Assembly (NCBI GenBank): GCA_002163975.1
Contig: CP019636.1
Location: forward strand, 186,001 to 250,000
Reading direction: 5' to 3'
Length of the DNA: 64,000 nt
DNA from: Nostocales cyanobacterium HT-58-2
Lineage (GTDB): Bacteria > Cyanobacteriota > Cyanobacteriia > Cyanobacteriales > Nostocaceae
Below, in pieces: positions 1 through 9,216 of the stretch; position 1 is the first letter of the stretch, and each line of letters opens with the position of its first letter. A program made the translations under genes and the position numbers. Under the pieces are notes generated by a model, which did no database searches, had not been told where the DNA came from, and saw only the letters and a program-made list of their open reading frames with translations.

Positions 1-939
1 TATAGGGTCATATTGTACCAGCGTGGGTAAACGGGATTCTCCAAATAAGGCACGTGCTGCCTCTGGATGATTTGCCAAAAATCGCCGAATGCAGATACTC
101 AAAGGTGTTTCGTTACCTAATACACCTGCATCTGCTGTGCCGTAGAGTGATGCTGAGTCATAGCAGCAATGTTGCGAACCCACTCTTTCACCAACTAAAC
201 TGCGCCATTCTTCACTGAACACCTCTCCCGCCATGACTAACTTTATCTGATACCGTTGCCAGTCAATACCACGGGCAATCCCAGTATCAATAATATCTTT
301 GAGAAATGGTGGATATCCTAACAGGACAACCTGCTCAAAATTGGAACCAAGTTCTTGGACGACTCGAAAAATTTCTTCTTTGTTGTTACCGGGAGTGATC
401 ACGGTGATAGGATAACCTTTGCTGGCAAGATAGCGACAGCAATTGGTTGTGTACATTCCGCCTACCCATGTTCCTAAAGTGAAACAAATCACCGCTAGGG
501 TATGTCTTTTATCTGCTTGAAAGCTGTCATGAAATACCTGCTCAAAACGGGTAGCAATTTGCATTTCATCAGCGAAAAAACGGGGCCAGAATGTAGGTTT
601 TCCCGTCGAACCCGAGGAAACAGCTATCATATCGCATGTTTGTAACTGTCCGTGGCGACACAACTCAGTTAAACGATAACGTTGCAAATAGTTTTCTTTG
701 GTAAGTTGCGGTAATCTTTGGAAATCCTCAAAGTTTTGGTACTGTTCCGGATTGACTGCATGATGTGCCAAGAAATCTTTGTACGCAGGTACACTAGTAG
801 CCATATCATGAAATAATGCGATCGCCGCTGCCGAAGTATCAGTATTTATATGCTGTTGTAGTAGTGCTTCGAGAGGAGTCTGTAAAAAGTCTGTAAATGC
901 TTGAATTGACCGTTGCTTTTGTTCTTCTAAGTTCATCAT
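1..939 (-). CDS. phenylacetate-CoA ligase / F390-synthetase-like protein (3' end cut by window edge)
   Basis: The minus strand is open from ATG at 939 to the window edge (313 codons), so the C-terminus is missing. The start reads MMNLEEQKQRS. About residues 110-120 hold the adenylate-forming nucleotide loop SSGSTGKPTFWPR, followed by a segment containing GEVFSEEWR and YGTADAG, as in the PaaK/coenzyme F390 synthetase branch of the ANL superfamily. These enzymes activate an aryl or acyl acid with ATP, usually for transfer to CoA. The substrate cannot be read from the sequence. The upstream neighbour on the other strand is a kinase, so no operon partner is visible inside the window. The family call is good; a specific activity is not supported. 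Confidence 0.75.
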   Translation of the reverse strand, partial: MMNLEEQKQRSIQAFTDFLQTPLEALLQQHINTDTSAAAIALFHDMATSVPAYKDFLAHHAVNPEQYQNFEDFQRLPQLTKENYLQRYRLTELCRHGQLQTCDMIAVSSGSTGKPTFWPRFFADEMQIATRFEQVFHDSFQADKRHTLAVICFTLGTWVGGMYTTNCCRYLASKGYPITVITPGNNKEEIFRVVQELGSNFEQVVLLGYPPFLKDIIDTGIARGIDWQRYQIKLVMAGEVFSEEWRSLVGERVGSQHCCYDSASLYGTADAGVLGNETPLSICIRRFLANHPEAARALFGESRLPTLVQYDPI

Positions 940-1149
940 ATTTTTTTGTGTAAAAACTTTTCTGACTTTTTGCTGAAGTGTAACCTAGACGACTTTTCGT
1001 TGTTGTCAGAATTTTAACCTTTGTTATCTTCCTTCTCACGCTTCTAAAAAAAGAGGGCAAAATATTAAAGATAAAGAGCGGGTTATGCGTAATTGCAGCT
1101 TTCCAATTTGTAGCAACCTATAAAAACCTTTTGTTCATCCCTCAGCGCC

Positions 1150-2892
1150 ATGGACGTTTATTGCAGCAAACAACACGCAAATAATGAGAGTAACCGCTTT
1201 TGCACTCAGTGCGGTGAGCCGTTACCTCTTGCGGTAGGACAGGTTGTTGATAACCGCTACCGGATTATACGTCATTTGGGTCAGGGAGGCTTTGGACGCA
1301 CTTATTTAGCTGAGGATTTAAATCAATCGCAACTTCAGTGTGTGCTGAAGGAGTTTGCACCACAAGTTGAAGAACCACAGGATTTAGAAAAGGCGAAAGA
1401 ACTGTTTGAACGAGAAGCGAGTGTGCTACAAAAACTACAGCATCCTCAAATTCCGCGTTTGCACGCCTCACTACAAGCGCAGTTGAGTCATAAAGATTTT
1501 TTCTTTCTGGTGCAAGACTATGTGGAGGGTGACAACTACTGGGATTTATTAGAAAACCGCATAAATCAGGGGCAAACTTTTAGTGAGGAGGAAGTTGTCA
1601 AACTTCTGCAACAGATGTTGCCTATTTTGTCTTACATCCACTCTCTCAATGTCGTTCACCGCGATATTTCTCCTGATAATATCATTTTGCGGCATACTGA
1701 TAATTTGCCTGTGCTTATTGACTTTGGTGGTGTGAAGCAACTCCCAGCTTCTAAAGGTTTTTGGTTTACCCAAATGGGCGGAATTCGCACACTTTTAGGG
1801 AAAAAAGGCTACGCACCAGAGGAGCAATTGCGTCAGGGAAAAGCATTCCCTTGTAGCGATTTGTACTCTTTGGCTGTGACGGCGTTGGTTTTGTTAACTG
1901 GTCGTCAGGAACCACAACCCCTTTATGATAGCTATCAGGGAACTTGGCGCTGGGGAACGGAAATTAAAGTCAGCCCGAAACTAGAAGCTGTGTTAAAAAA
2001 GATGCTGGCTTATAAACCAAGCGATCGCTATCAAAAAGCCGATGATGTCCTCAAAGATTTGCAGTCTTACACTGCTCCTACAACCAAACCTGTCAACACT
2101 CCTGTCAAGACTCCTGTAAAGAGTTATATGACAAAGCTGAAGACAATGGTCGTTGCTCCAGGACGAAAACGTGCCAATAATCTTGTCAGCGGGTTTCATA
2201 ACAAAACTCAAGCGGTTGCTCAAGCACTCCCTTTGCCGATTTGGCTTCGTCCTTTCGCTTTGAGCCTTGTCAGTACAAGCGTTATTGTTTTGACTTTGGT
2301 GGGAACTTGGGCTGTCGTAAATGCCGTTATCCAAGCTGTATCATCTATTTCTATACCAACTATATCATTACCCTCATTACCTCAACTTCCGGGAGGGTCA
2401 GATTCTCCAGAAAAACCCAGCACTAGTAAAGAAGTCAGTCGCAGCAATCAAATTATCCGTCGTCGTCAGCAGCTAGAAATACCTGAAGTCTTTTTTATAC
2501 AAATGGTAGATAAAATATTCTATACGAAAAATCCTGAAGCAAAAGGACGCGTTCTTACTGGTAATTCAGAAGATACTGCTTTACGAAACGAATGGTATGC
2601 GATCGCTGAAGAATTGTTAAACAAACTAGAACGAGCGAATCTTGGCACGTCAGCACGTCGAAAACTGGGGAACTACAGTGCGCAAGATTACGACAATTGG
2701 AGACAACAAGCACAAGCAGGGCGATTTGGAGAATATTCTATCGATCAACTCAACAAAGAGACAAACAAAAAATTTGATAAATTGTTTCCGGGGCAGCGAC
2801 GTGCAGAACAGAAACTGGATAAGCAAACTTATGGTCAAATATGGTATGCGCTTGCTGCTGAGCAACTCAGTAAAGTAGAATCTGCCAATTAG
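1150..2892 (+). CDS. zinc-ribbon Ser/Thr protein kinase (kinase 1 of a tandem pair)
   Basis: A 580-residue Hanks-type kinase. An N-terminal ribbon (C5, H9, C18, C21) precedes the kinase domain: glycine loop LGQGGFG near 43-49, K67 in CVLK, E89, HRDISPDN at 170-177 and DFG at 191-193. The usual catalytic-loop lysine (HRDxK) is serine. The kinase domain ends near residue 305. A hydrophobic membrane segment lies near 367-400, and a C-terminal region of about 140 residues (RRRQQLEIPEVFF onward) recurs in the next gene. The kinase probably sits in the cytoplasm, with the C-terminal domain across the membrane. The next gene, 49 bp downstream in the same direction, has the same layout, pointing to tandem duplication. 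Substrates are unknown. Confidence 0.9.
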   Translation: MDVYCSKQHANNESNRFCTQCGEPLPLAVGQVVDNRYRIIRHLGQGGFGRTYLAEDLNQSQLQCVLKEFAPQVEEPQDLEKAKELFEREASVLQKLQHPQIPRLHASLQAQLSHKDFFFLVQDYVEGDNYWDLLENRINQGQTFSEEEVVKLLQQMLPILSYIHSLNVVHRDISPDNIILRHTDNLPVLIDFGGVKQLPASKGFWFTQMGGIRTLLGKKGYAPEEQLRQGKAFPCSDLYSLAVTALVLLTGRQEPQPLYDSYQGTWRWGTEIKVSPKLEAVLKKMLAYKPSDRYQKADDVLKDLQSYTAPTTKPVNTPVKTPVKSYMTKLKTMVVAPGRKRANNLVSGFHNKTQAVAQALPLPIWLRPFALSLVSTSVIVLTLVGTWAVVNAVIQAVSSISIPTISLPSLPQLPGGSDSPEKPSTSKEVSRSNQIIRRRQQLEIPEVFFIQMVDKIFYTKNPEAKGRVLTGNSEDTALRNEWYAIAEELLNKLERANLGTSARRKLGNYSAQDYDNWRQQAQAGRFGEYSIDQLNKETNKKFDKLFPGQRRAEQKLDKQTYGQIWYALAAEQLSKVESAN

Positions 2893-2941
2893 AAGGAAAT
2901 CAGGGATGTGGGGGAGAATAACTTTTGACTCTTGACTTTTT

Positions 2942-5161
2942 ATGAATGCTGTTTATTGCTCCAAAGGACATGAAAATCCAACTGGTAGTTACTTTTGTCG
3001 ATATTGCGGTGAAAAGTTGGATAACCAGGTAAGCCAAGGAATTCAACCTGGGAAAACTTTGGGCGATCGCTATCTTATTGTGCGTCAACTCGGACAAGGC
3101 GGTTTTGGACGGACTTATTTAGCTGAGGATATTAACCGCTTCCGCGAACTTTGCGTTTTAAAGGAATTCTCCCCTCAAGTTCAAACGCCATATGTTTTAC
3201 AAAAAGCTGAAGAACTATTTCAGCGAGAAGCGAGCGTTCTCTACAAGCTGCAACACCCTCAAATTCCCCGCTTCCGGGAACTTTTCCGGATTAATCTTCT
3301 TGAGAAAGAGTACCTATTTTTGGTGCAAGACTTTGTAGAAGGGCAAACTTACCGCTCTTTGTTAGATGCTAGAAAATTGCAAGGTTTGCGGTTTACAGAG
3401 GCGGAAGTCCGTCTGCTATTACAGCAAATTTTACCTGTTTTGGAATATATTCACTCTATAGGAGTTATTCACCGCGATATCTCTCCTGAAAACTTAATTT
3501 TACGCAGTATTGACCAACTGCCGATATTGATTGATTTTGGTGGTGTCAAACAAGTCGCTGCAACAGTTGTCTCGCAATATTATCAACCTGGTGTTGCATC
3601 TATTCCACTTCCAACATTATTGGGTAAGGCAGGGTTCTCTCCGCCAGAACAGATGCAGACTGGTTTAGTGGAGCCTCATAGTGATTTGTATGCTTTGGCT
3701 GCAACGGTACTCGTTTTGCTGACAGGCAAACAGCCACAAGAACTCATAGATAATCATACCCTGACTTGGCAATGGCGACAGGAAGTTAACTTGAGCCCAA
3801 CTTTCAGCGCCGTGTTGGAGAAAATGCTATCACCAACACCAAAAGAACGCTACCAAAGTGCTCATCAAGTCTTGCAAGTACTAACTTCACCTGTCAACAC
3901 TCTACCTGTCAACTATGCTTTAGAACAGCAGCCTCTTGTCTCTCCAACACCGCCATCACCACCAACAGAACAAACTCTAGCCGTAGCCCCTTCTTCCCCA
4001 ACTCCACGGCAGTCGCCTCAAGTCGGGAAACCCGCCCACGGCGCTGCCTCCTCCACTCCTCCCCCTCCTCCCACTCTTTCTAAAAGTTGGTGGACACCTG
4101 GCAAAATCATTGTGATAGGGGTAGTGATGGCTACTGCTGTTGGTATTGGTATGTGGGGAGCAAATGAGTTATTTGATTATTCGTCATCGCTATCTTCTGA
4201 TGATCCACAACTTCCCCCAGAAGAACGACAGCGTAAGGAAAGATTAGATGAACGCCGTCAACAACTGAGTATTGACAATAAATTCTTTACAGATTTGGTT
4301 AATCAAGTCTTTTGGAATAAAAATCCAAGTTTGCGTAACCGTACTCTAACAAATGAGCCTGAAGATGCAAAACTCAGGGCACAATGGGATAGCTTAGCAG
4401 GCGACTTACTGGAAAAGCTGGCGGTATTGAGTTCAGACTCACGCAAAAAACTAGGTAATTTCACGCAAGCAGAACGCGATCGCACTAAGGTGCAAGTGAA
4501 CCAAGCCAATGTCGGTAGTCGTGCTCTGTATGATTTAGGGGATGCGGCATTTTTCCGGCAATTTCCAGAGCAGCGTGGCAAGAATTTTATCAATCAGCCG
4601 ATTGGACAAGTTTGGCAAGGCTTTGTCAACGACAAACTCAATGCCATCCTTGCTGGTAGTGCTTTCAAGAAACTTAACTTTGACAAAGGGGCGATCGGTA
4701 GCAGAATCAGCGGTACTCTCAAACCTGGAGAAGGTAAAGTTTTCATTGCTGGACTCAATAAAGAACAATTGATGAAAGTTAAGCTGGATGCAAATTCTAA
4801 GATTCTTCTTTCAGTGTATTCCCCTAGTGGGAAACTGAGATTTTTGGAAGATTCTACACAACGTAGCTTGTCAACTGAACTTCTAGAAAGCGGATTTTAT
4901 GAATATGTTGTTGTTTCTACGGGGTCAAGCACATCAAAGTATACACTCTCAATCACTGCAGAAAATCCTGCTCCACCCCCATCGCCAATACCGACACCGA
5001 CTGAAACTGTTACACCAACACCTACATTGACACCAACACCGACATCCACATCTTCACCGATACCGACATCTACACCCACGCCTTCCCCGACATCCACATC
5101 TTCACCGACACCGACATCCACACCCACGCCTTCAGCAACACCAACACCGACACCATCATAA
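2942..5161 (+). CDS. zinc-ribbon Ser/Thr protein kinase with Pro/Thr-rich tail (kinase 2)
   Basis: A 739-residue paralogue of the preceding kinase. Ribbon C6/H10/C19/C22, glycine loop LGQGGFG at 50-56, K74, HRDISPEN at 177-184 (again Ser for the catalytic-loop Lys), DFG at 198-200. A Pro-rich linker (about 320-380) contains a dispersed repeat. A membrane segment lies near 387-405, followed by the shared C-terminal domain. A beta-rich module about 580-670 resembles the PPC (pre-peptidase C-terminal) fold. The last 60 residues or so are Pro/Thr/Ser only and come from a 48-bp tandem repeat. The tail and PPC-like module probably face the periplasm or cell wall (inference). No terminator lies between the two kinases, so co-transcription is likely. 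Confidence 0.9.
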   Translation: MNAVYCSKGHENPTGSYFCRYCGEKLDNQVSQGIQPGKTLGDRYLIVRQLGQGGFGRTYLAEDINRFRELCVLKEFSPQVQTPYVLQKAEELFQREASVLYKLQHPQIPRFRELFRINLLEKEYLFLVQDFVEGQTYRSLLDARKLQGLRFTEAEVRLLLQQILPVLEYIHSIGVIHRDISPENLILRSIDQLPILIDFGGVKQVAATVVSQYYQPGVASIPLPTLLGKAGFSPPEQMQTGLVEPHSDLYALAATVLVLLTGKQPQELIDNHTLTWQWRQEVNLSPTFSAVLEKMLSPTPKERYQSAHQVLQVLTSPVNTLPVNYALEQQPLVSPTPPSPPTEQTLAVAPSSPTPRQSPQVGKPAHGAASSTPPPPPTLSKSWWTPGKIIVIGVVMATAVGIGMWGANELFDYSSSLSSDDPQLPPEERQRKERLDERRQQLSIDNKFFTDLVNQVFWNKNPSLRNRTLTNEPEDAKLRAQWDSLAGDLLEKLAVLSSDSRKKLGNFTQAERDRTKVQVNQANVGSRALYDLGDAAFFRQFPEQRGKNFINQPIGQVWQGFVNDKLNAILAGSAFKKLNFDKGAIGSRISGTLKPGEGKVFIAGLNKEQLMKVKLDANSKILLSVYSPSGKLRFLEDSTQRSLSTELLESGFYEYVVVSTGSSTSKYTLSITAENPAPPPSPIPTPTETVTPTPTLTPTPTSTSSPIPTSTPTPSPTSTSSPTPTSTPTPSATPTPTPS
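4010..4052. repeat. dispersed repeat inside kinase 2 linker
   Basis: This stretch resembles small GC-rich repeats common between genes in Nostocales (core gggaaacccgcccacggcg). Here it is read in frame as QVGKPAHGAAS within a Pro-rich linker, a part of the protein likely to tolerate insertion. Assignment to a repeat family is from memory of such genomes, not from a search. Confidence 0.5.
5041..5136. repeat. 48-bp coding minisatellite, two copies
   Basis: Two adjacent copies (5041-5088 and 5089-5136) start with gacatccacatcttcaccga and differ at only a few positions. They encode the 16-residue unit TSTSSPxPTSTPTPSx in the kinase 2 tail. Shorter ccgacaccaa-type units flank them. Confidence 0.85.
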
Positions 5162-5353
5162 AGCTTGGTTTCTATCAGCTTTTCAATCCGTGCTTCTGAA
5201 TTCCTTGTCTGTAAATGTACCATTGCTGTCAAATATCCATGCTTATTGACATAGACAAAAAGCTGTGGGATATTTCTATAAAACTACGGTAAATCAGTAG
5301 AAATGCAGTAGTAAATAAATACAGTTCTTTGTCAAAGGCTTTCAAAAACTGAG

Positions 5354-5373
5354 AGGCGAATTCGCCTTTTTAT
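5354..5373 (+). terminator. candidate terminator downstream of kinase 2
   Basis: The palindrome aggcgaattcgcct (5354-5367) is followed by ttttta. It is the only hairpin plus T-run in the 358-bp gap between kinase 2 and the PEP-CTERM gene; otherwise I see nothing in that gap. The stem is short, so this is a moderate call. Confidence 0.45.
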
Positions 5374-5519
5374 GTGGAAAAGTCTAAAGATCGCTTGTTG
5401 CAAAAGTGGGCGCGAGGTTGCACATATTTGAGGCTGTGCAGCCAGTTTTGTTCTGCCTAGTCATCTGTCTGATTCAGTCAGACAAGTCATTTTTGGTGTC
5501 TATCTCAGGTGAAATAGCA

Positions 5520-6518
5520 ATGAAAACTATCTTTGCAAAGATGATCGTGATCGCCCCAAGGGGCGCGCCGCTCTGCGCCATCGCACAAGGTGCGGCACCC
5601 TTTAAGAGTATTGTGGAGCGTGCGCTAGGCGTAATCGCAACAACAGCTGGCTCTATATCAATGGCTTCTCTGGTGGCTACAGTGCCTGCCCAGGCAGCAT
5701 CATTCACCCCGTTTTCGTTTAAAACTAATGTCACAGCGAGTCCAATTGACGATCCTACAGGTAATCTGCTAAATGATCCCACAAGAGATATCCGTTTGGA
5801 CTCAGTGGTGTTTAATGGAAACACGATTAGCAACTTTGAGGTTGTTAAGCAAGCAAAGATTCTCCAGAACGATACCTACAGGCTAGAGGATGGAAGTGTA
5901 TTGGGTGTACTCCATTCAGGAAGAGGTCCCAATACCCCTGACGACAATCTGCTTAGAGAAGGTCCCTCAAAACCCAATCCAACAGATCAAGACATTGTTG
6001 ACACTTTAGGCAACTTAAATCTCAATAGCATCTTGGTCACGCGTGAAAATGCAAATAAAGCAAGTATAGAAGTCTTTTTTGATAATCCCGTAGATACCTT
6101 CTTGTTCTGGGAACGTGGTGGAACACCGGGTGGAGCAGTTGCAGGCGACAGCGATTTATTGGTTGAAGCGCTAGACAACAATGATACTGTCATAGCAAGT
6201 TACAAAATTCTCAGGCAAAACTACACGAAAGCTGACTACAACATCAGCACTCAAGTCATTCCAGTTCTTAACAATGGACCTTTCAATCTTGGGTCAATCG
6301 GCATTACCCTAGATGGAATCACCACGAAAAGACTACGATTAACGAGTTCTAACAATGATGGGCTATTAAGTGACATTCCTAATGACAACGGACCTGATTT
6401 CAAGGTTGTGGCAGCAAAAGCAGTAAAAGCCGTTCCCGAACCCACGACTATTGTGGGTGCGCTAGTGGTTGGCGGTTTAGGGGCTGTTTTGAAGCGGAAG
6501 AGAACCGTTGCAGGCTGA
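5520..6518 (+). CDS. PEP-CTERM sorting-domain exported protein
   Basis: A 332-residue protein with a long signal peptide ending near VPAQAA and a C-terminal sorting signal: VPEPTT, a hydrophobic stretch and KRKR. Such proteins are exported and processed by an exosortase. The body is Asn/Asp-rich and resembles no enzyme I know. I chose ATG 5520 (weak aggtga site upstream) over a GTG at 5406 because MKTIFAKMIVIA begins a normal signal peptide. Residues 13-40 (PRGAPLCAIAQG... to ...GVIA) are encoded by a GC-rich repeat that splits the signal sequence. Without them, MKTIFAKMIVIA would join TTAGSISMASL directly. Whether the lengthened signal still works is open. Confidence 0.85.
   Translation: MKTIFAKMIVIAPRGAPLCAIAQGAAPFKSIVERALGVIATTAGSISMASLVATVPAQAASFTPFSFKTNVTASPIDDPTGNLLNDPTRDIRLDSVVFNGNTISNFEVVKQAKILQNDTYRLEDGSVLGVLHSGRGPNTPDDNLLREGPSKPNPTDQDIVDTLGNLNLNSILVTRENANKASIEVFFDNPVDTFLFWERGGTPGGAVAGDSDLLVEALDNNDTVIASYKILRQNYTKADYNISTQVIPVLNNGPFNLGSIGITLDGITTKRLRLTSSNNDGLLSDIPNDNGPDFKVVAAKAVKAVPEPTTIVGALVVGGLGAVLKRKRTVAG
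5556..5639. repeat. 84-bp GC-rich repeat inserted in frame in a signal peptide
   Basis: An 84-bp (28-codon) GC-rich block within AT-richer coding DNA. It contains palindromic pieces (ggggcgcgcc, gcgccatcgcac, ggtgcgg) and ends ggcgtaatcgc, nearly repeating the gtgatcgc just before it, as expected for an insertion that duplicates its target. It keeps the reading frame. Confidence 0.65.
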
Positions 6519-6571
6519 ATCTAGCTTACTGCAGAGATATGCGTATAAGTGCTTTATCCACGCATATAGCC

Positions 6572-7246
6572 CTACTGATCAGCAGTGACGATCGCGATTG
6601 CGAAGCCATCGTACCCTTTGCTGCCCACAGTCTGGATCGCCGTGGCACTGACGCGTGGTTCAGCGGCAAGCAGTTCGTTGAAGCGGCGCACCCCTTGGAC
6701 ACTGGCATCATTGCTGGTGGCGTCAACCACTGCTCCGTTGCGCACAACATTATCAGCGATGATTAGGGTGCCGCGACGGGAGAGCTTGAGCGCCCACGCG
6801 AAGTAATCCGGATTGCTTGGCTTGTCGGCGTCGATAAAGATCAAGTCAAATGGATCACGGCTCTCGGCGGCGAGTTGTGGTAGTGTATCCAACGCCCGCC
6901 CAAGGCGCAGCTCAACTTTGTCCGTCAGACCAGCCCGTGCGATGTTGGCGCGGGCGACTTCAGCGTGCTTTGGGTCAGCCTCAAGCGTAATCAGGCGACC
7001 ATCGGTAGGTAGCGCCCGCGCGAGCCAGATCGTACTGTAGCCGCCCAGCGTGCCAATCTCCAAGATGGTGCGCGCCCCCTGGATTTTCGCCAACAGCAGC
7101 AGCAACTTGCCCTGGTTTGGTGAAACATTGTGCGGCGGCAGCCCGGATGTAGCGCTGGTCTGGAGTGCCGCATCCAACACTGGGTCGGGCGGCACAAATA
7201 AATCAGTGATGTAGCGGTCAACCGCAGTCCATAGCTCTTGAGTCAT
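6572..7246 (-). CDS. SAM-dependent O-methyltransferase (caffeoyl-CoA OMT-like)
   Basis: A 224-residue class I methyltransferase of O-methyltransferase family 3. The SAM-binding motif is ILEIGTLGGYSTIWLARAL, followed by LITLEADPKHAEVARANI and DLIFIDADKPSN, whose acidic residues bind the metal in characterised relatives. The probable reaction is methyl transfer to a catechol-type hydroxyl; the acceptor is unknown. I chose ATG 7246 (MTQELW) over an upstream GTG at 7267 because homologues as I recall them start there. The gene is clearly richer in G+C than its neighbours and has no HIP1 site, suggesting horizontal acquisition. It converges with the PEP-CTERM gene. Confidence 0.88.
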   Translation of the reverse strand: MTQELWTAVDRYITDLFVPPDPVLDAALQTSATSGLPPHNVSPNQGKLLLLLAKIQGARTILEIGTLGGYSTIWLARALPTDGRLITLEADPKHAEVARANIARAGLTDKVELRLGRALDTLPQLAAESRDPFDLIFIDADKPSNPDYFAWALKLSRRGTLIIADNVVRNGAVVDATSNDASVQGVRRFNELLAAEPRVSATAIQTVGSKGYDGFAIAIVTADQ

Positions 7247-7282
7247 AGATTCTTGCCTAACAGGCACTTATGTCATATTTTC

Positions 7283-8014
7283 TCATGTTGAGCGTGAGTA
7301 AGTTTTTAAACGACATAAGCCAATAGCTGGAATGACTCCCAGAACTAACGCTGTCAATCCTTGTCCAGACAAGTACACAACTTGAGCGCGGTTCACTGCT
7401 GGGACAAACTCTTGTACAAGGGAAAGTAACCAAATCAAGATACTGATAAATAGAAATGAAACTGAAGGTAGAAAAATCCACCACCAAGCGCCTGTGGTGT
7501 ATCTTCGCAGTACCAGCCATTGGAACAAGCCAAGCCAAATTCCTGAAAGGATATATGCGATAGTTGACAACAATCCAAAGATAATCGTTTGTTGAGGAGA
7601 TAAATGATTATTTAAAGATGAAGCAATAGATGTGATGTAGTTAATCCATTCTGCGGAAATACCGTTAGCAATAAGCCAACCAATACTGGTGACAAATAAC
7701 CATAACCAACCAGATATGTATCTACGCAGAACAAGCGCTTGATCTGTACCAAAAATGAACGCAAATACACCACTACTGAAGTGTTTTGCTAACAAATACC
7801 ATATTTTTTGTTGCAAAACCACAGGTGGCAGTATCTCTACAATAGTTTTTTCTATTCCTATGCTGGCAATTCCACCGACAACCCATCCCACAAGGGTGAT
7901 GAGGGTAAATTGGATGAAAAAACTCCGTCGCTCAAAGCGGGGGATCAAAAATCTACGCGGGTTGGTTTTCGCAGAGAATACTCCCTGTAATGGTTGTTTT
8001 GAATTGGATGGCAT
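7283..8014 (-). CDS. multi-pass membrane protein of unknown function
   Basis: A 243-residue protein with about five hydrophobic segments after a basic N-terminus (MPSNSKQPLQ). Two halves share LVLRRYxxGxWWxxxxxS (near LVLRRYISGWLW and LVLRRYTTGAWWW), so it looks like an internal duplication. I recognise no catalytic motif or family name. The gene is followed, 36 bp away on the same strand, by the methyltransferase; a functional link is not shown. Confidence 0.75.
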   Translation of the reverse strand: MPSNSKQPLQGVFSAKTNPRRFLIPRFERRSFFIQFTLITLVGWVVGGIASIGIEKTIVEILPPVVLQQKIWYLLAKHFSSGVFAFIFGTDQALVLRRYISGWLWLFVTSIGWLIANGISAEWINYITSIASSLNNHLSPQQTIIFGLLSTIAYILSGIWLGLFQWLVLRRYTTGAWWWIFLPSVSFLFISILIWLLSLVQEFVPAVNRAQVVYLSGQGLTALVLGVIPAIGLCRLKTYSRST

Positions 8015-8160
8015 AAAAATTTAATAATTATTAACTTTTAAGTCTAATTTGAATAAAATTTTTGCGAGTAGCGCTCTATAACAAGCTTCTTGAAAAAAGG
8101 ACAATCCCAGGATGATAAGCTAAACAATGACATAAAAAAGAGTTTAGGATGAACTGTTAA

Positions 8161-9216
8161 ATGGGTATTTCTTCTCATGAACCTTATCTTCTCAGGGCAG
8201 CTCGGGGTGAAGTGTTAGACCGTCCCCCTGTATGGATGATGCGACAAGCGGGACGATATATGAAAGCTTACCGAGATTTAAGAGAGAAGTATCCCTCTTT
8301 TCGCGATCGCTCAGAAATACCGGAAGTCGCGATTGAAATATCTTTGCAACCTTGGAAAGCTTTTGAGCCAGACGGCGTGATTTTGTTTTCTGATATCGTC
8401 ACGCCTCTTCCTGGCTTGGGCATTGATATGGATATCGCTGAAGGCAAAGGACCAATCATTTACTCGCCGATTCGCACCCAGGAACAAGTTGATAACCTGC
8501 GTCCCTTGGAACCAGAACAAGCCCTGCCTTTTATCAAGACAATTTTACAGACACTGCGGCAGGAAGTCGGTAACAAATCAACAGTATTGGGTTTTGTTGG
8601 TGCGCCTTGGACATTAGCCGCCTATGCAGTAGAAGGAAAAGGTTCCAAAACCTATTCCATCATCAAAAACATGGCGTTCTCAAACCCAACGGTGCTGCAT
8701 CAGTTGCTCACAAAATTGTCAGATGCGATCGCCACTTATGTGCGCTATCAAATTGACTGTGGCGCTCAAGTTGTGCAAATGTTTGATTCTTGGGCAGGAC
8801 AGTTAAGCCCTCAAGATTATGAAACCTTTGCTCTTCCCTATCAGCAGCGGGTTTTCCAGCAAGTTCGAGAAACTCATCCTGATACACCCCTCATTTTGCT
8901 AGTGAGTGGTAGCGCAGGTTTGCTAGAGAGGATGGCAAAATCGGGTGCCGATGTGATTACTGTAGACTGGACAGTGGATATGGCAGACGCACGGGAAAGA
9001 TTAGGTAAGCACCTCAAAGTGCAGGGAAATCTTGATCCTGGTGTGCTGTTTGGTTCCAAAGAGTTTATCCGCGATCGCATTTACGATACTGTTCGCAAAG
9101 CTGGTAATAAAGGACACATTCTTAATCTTGGTCATGGTGTTCTGCCAGAAACCCCAGAAGAGAATGTGGCTTTCTTCTTTGAAACAGCAAAGCAACTCAG
9201 TAGTGCAGTTGTATGA
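8161..9216 (+). CDS. hemE: uroporphyrinogen decarboxylase
   Basis: A 351-residue protein of full family length. It removes four acetate carboxyls from uroporphyrinogen III to give coproporphyrinogen III, feeding heme and chlorophyll synthesis in the cytoplasm. The substrate-cleft signature [14 protein letters not shown] lies near residues 21-34; other family motifs are [26 protein letters not shown] and [18 protein letters not shown]. It starts at ATG 8161, 146 bp after the divergent membrane-protein gene. No co-oriented gene follows closely, so it is probably transcribed alone. Confidence 0.97.
   Translation: MGISSHEPYLLRAARGEVLDRPPVWMMRQAGRYMKAYRDLREKYPSFRDRSEIPEVAIEISLQPWKAFEPDGVILFSDIVTPLPGLGIDMDIAEGKGPIIYSPIRTQEQVDNLRPLEPEQALPFIKTILQTLRQEVGNKSTVLGFVGAPWTLAAYAVEGKGSKTYSIIKNMAFSNPTVLHQLLTKLSDAIATYVRYQIDCGAQVVQMFDSWAGQLSPQDYETFALPYQQRVFQQVRETHPDTPLILLVSGSAGLLERMAKSGADVITVDWTVDMADARERLGKHLKVQGNLDPGVLFGSKEFIRDRIYDTVRKAGNKGHILNLGHGVLPETPEENVAFFFETAKQLSSAVV

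Noticed and set aside
4897..5232. Long minus-strand frame rich in Val/Gly/Asp opposite the kinase 2 tail
   Set aside because: It is produced by the 48-bp minisatellite read backwards; the plus-strand kinase explains it.
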